A model generated the notes under the pieces. That model saw only the letters and a list, made by a program, of their open reading frames with translations. It ran no database searches and was not told the DNA's origin. Below, one piece after another: positions 62,848-64,000 of a DNA stretch of 64,000 nt. The stretch covers positions 1-64,000 of the forward strand of contig NZ_SMUS01000011.1 in assembly GCF_004353185.1 (NCBI RefSeq), given 5' to 3'. Each line of letters begins with the position of its first letter. Positions within the stretch are counted from its first letter, which is position 1. This stretch comes from Clostridium cuniculi (GTDB lineage Bacteria; Bacillota; Clostridia; Clostridiales; Clostridiaceae). A program made the position numbers and the translations under genes.

Positions 62848-63060
62848 ATGACACAAAATCAAATTGAATTAAAGGTTCAAGAATTAACAAACACACATTA
62901 CAGCTATTCAGATCTAGAAGACTATCTAACAAATTCTGCTGATGATATAGGTTACAACGATAAAAATATCTATCTATCAAATGGATGGGAAGAGATAGCA
63001 ATAAACTTTAAATATACATTAACTGATGAATATGACGTTATAATTCATTCAATAGCATAA
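62848..63060 (+). CDS. Hypothetical 70-aa protein
   Basis: ATG at 62848 after GGAGGAG; an in-frame TTG at 62833 is part of that site. Acidic protein: QIELKVQELTNTHYSYSDLEDYLTNSADDIGYNDKNIYLSNGWEEIAINFKYTL. First gene after the strong promoter. No domain recognised. Confidence 0.65.
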   Translation: MTQNQIELKVQELTNTHYSYSDLEDYLTNSADDIGYNDKNIYLSNGWEEIAINFKYTLTDEYDVIIHSIA

Positions 63061-63092
63061 TATAAATTAACAAATTAAAAGGAGATAGAACA

Positions 63093-63500
63093 ATGAAAAC
63101 AATAACTAAAATATTATTAACAATATCAATTATATTAGGAGCTTTAATAACTACAGCAGCATTAACAATTAACTCAATAGATAAAACTGAATCAGGATTA
63201 TTAATAAATTTCAATGATGGATCAGGTTACTACATAGAAAGATCTAACAAGGAAGAAATAAAACCAACTTTTGAAGTGACTAATATATTATATGAATCAA
63301 CTAATGATTTCTATTTAGAACCTAATGAAATAGGAATAGAATTTAGCAATGGATCTTGGGCAGTAATAAATGAACAAACCAATACATATATATTCCAAGC
63401 TATAGAACTTGGAGATTATGACCAACAATTTAATGATTTAGAGGAACTAGAAAACTGCATTAAAACTTATTCATCAATCCAAAATACAGGAAGTTATTAG
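63093..63500 (+). CDS. Membrane-anchored or secreted protein
   Basis: 135 residues, ATG with AAGGAG. Basic start and a hydrophobic segment (about 7-27, ILLTISIILGALITTAALTI), then an outside beta-rich domain (SGLLINFNDGSGYYIERS, IGIEFSNGSWAVINEQTNTYIFQ). No lipobox Cys. A surface protein of the lysogen is possible. Follows the 70-aa gene by 32 nt. Confidence 0.65.
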   Translation: MKTITKILLTISIILGALITTAALTINSIDKTESGLLINFNDGSGYYIERSNKEEIKPTFEVTNILYESTNDFYLEPNEIGIEFSNGSWAVINEQTNTYIFQAIELGDYDQQFNDLEELENCIKTYSSIQNTGSY

Positions 63501-63510
63501 TAATAAATTA

Positions 63511-63538
63511 TTGACTTATTCTGTAAAAGTAGTATAAT
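63511..63538 (+). promoter_or_regulatory. Sigma-A promoter upstream of the 71-aa gene
   Basis: -35 TTGACT (63511-63516), 16-nt spacer, -10 TATAAT (63533-63538). Confidence 0.7.
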
Positions 63539-63577
63539 AGAATTATAGAAATTAACAAAATAAATGAGTAAATAATT

Positions 63578-63793
63578 ATGAATAAATATTTAATTAATAC
63601 TAAATCAATAGAGGATCTAAAGCCAGAACACAAAATGATATTATCAATCAAAGGAGCGTTAAAAGAAATAGAATCTAATCCAGAACAAGAACCATTCTTT
63701 GCAGCACTTATAGTTGCTACGATAGACAAATTAAAAGAAGAATACGGACTAACTAAAGATGAAATATTTAAGTATAAATTTAATTTCATATAA
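63578..63793 (+). CDS. Hypothetical 71-aa protein
   Basis: ATG at 63578 behind the promoter at 63511-63538; the ribosome binding site is weak. Helical (MILSIKGALKEIESNPEQEPFFAALIVATIDKLKEEYGL). No family recognised. Followed 15 nt later by another small gene. Confidence 0.55.
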   Translation: MNKYLINTKSIEDLKPEHKMILSIKGALKEIESNPEQEPFFAALIVATIDKLKEEYGLTKDEIFKYKFNFI

Positions 63794-63808
63794 GGAGATG
63801 CAATAGCA

Positions 63809-63937
63809 ATGAAAGAATTAACGGTTTATGAGTGGTCAGAACTAGATCAAGAAGTTGAGAAAGAAATGCAAGAAATTAATAAAAGAATAGAAAATAATAT
63901 AAAAGCATTTGTTAAAGCATTAAAAAGTAACAATTAG
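63809..63937 (+). CDS. Hypothetical 42-aa protein
   Basis: ATG at 63809 preceded by AAGGAGATG, 15 nt after the previous stop. One amphipathic helix rich in Glu and Lys (SELDQEVEKEMQEINKRIEN). A terminator (63936-63954) follows directly. Could be a small antitoxin or regulator; unknown. Confidence 0.55.
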   Translation: MKELTVYEWSELDQEVEKEMQEINKRIENNIKAFVKALKSNN

Positions 63938-63954
63938 GCCTAAAAGGTCTTTTT
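63936..63954 (+). terminator. Terminator after the small-gene operon
   Basis: 6-bp stem (63936-63941 with 63945-63950, one wobble), loop AAA, then TTTTT. Confidence 0.7.
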
Positions 63955-63991
63955 GTTGTTTGTATAAATCTAATTAAAGGAGGTGGTTGAG

Positions 63992-64000
63992 TTGAGGGTA
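63992..64000 (+). CDS. Start of a gene cut by the window end
   Basis: AAAGGAGGTGG followed by a TTG at 63992 and three codons to the window end. The leader GGTGGTTGAGTTG is nearly identical to the one before tubR (54021-54036). Only the initiation site can be seen. Confidence 0.4.

Noticed and set aside
62708..63001. 97-aa minus-strand ORF opposite the first small gene
   Set aside because: Overlaps the consensus promoter and the 70-aa plus-strand gene; no ribosome binding site, composition of an antisense shadow.
1..64000. CRISPR array, rRNA, insertion sequence with transposase
   Set aside because: No regularly spaced direct repeats, no rRNA-like stretch and no transposase motif were found on reading both strands.

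Overview
The window is very AT-rich, uses Gram-positive ribosome binding sites (AGGAGG/GAGGTG 5-10 nt before ATG, GTG or TTG) and carries a near-complete tailed-phage structural set next to a plasmid survival module. The plasmid module is a TubZ/TubR/TubY tubulin-type partition system plus a Rep_3-type initiator with iterons. This combination points to a large circular phage-plasmid (plasmidial prophage) of Clostridium, of the general kind of the C. botulinum c-st type phages. The assignment rests on gene content and my recognition of families; no database was searched.  Layout. About 1-45,500, almost all on the minus strand, holds the late genes, read from right to left: TerS-like protein, large terminase (apparently broken), portal, prohead protease/scaffold, decoration protein, major capsid protein, neck proteins, tail tube, BppU-type baseplate protein, SGNH tail spike, then tail chaperone candidate, tape measure (split by a group I intron), Dit, Tal, beta-helix fibre, amidase endolysin, holin and XhlA. 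A cargo island (20,586-28,554) interrupts the late cluster. It holds a GNAT toxin-antitoxin pair, an EDxHD-type nuclease, an XRE repressor with divergent promoters, a Panacea-type toxin-antitoxin pair, a Septu-like ATPase/HNH defence pair and a GIY-YIG-like protein. A second island (638-5,197) between holin and XhlA holds a tyrosine recombinase, a homing-type nuclease, a winged-helix protein and a DUF1064 nuclease.  45,500-52,700 (minus strand) holds a metallophosphoesterase, tRNA-Ser(GCU), a strongly structured gene-less stretch, an HU-like protein and, as the most striking item, a 931-residue single-chain RNA polymerase of the eukaryotic-RdRP/YonO superfamily. It is translationally coupled to a zinc-ribbon protein.  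52,700-62,000 is the plasmid module: tubY facing tubR-tubZ across an AT-rich repeat region (candidate tubC), an FtsK-like ATPase with a replication-relaxation-type partner, small genes, and the minus-strand rep gene with iterons. A perfect 28-bp direct repeat lies at both edges of this module (52,737 and 61,937). 62,000-64,000 begins a new plus-strand operon of small proteins behind a 94-nt G-free leader.  How the parts may fit together: the Rep and Tub systems maintain the element as a plasmid, the phage-encoded RNA polymerase may transcribe a subset of phage genes, the late genes build a long-tailed virion, and the islands carry defence and addiction cargo. Three short plus-strand RNA genes with good promoters sit at the 3' ends of late transcripts and may regulate or bound them. 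The damaged terminase raises the question whether this copy can still package DNA or whether the sequence has errors there.
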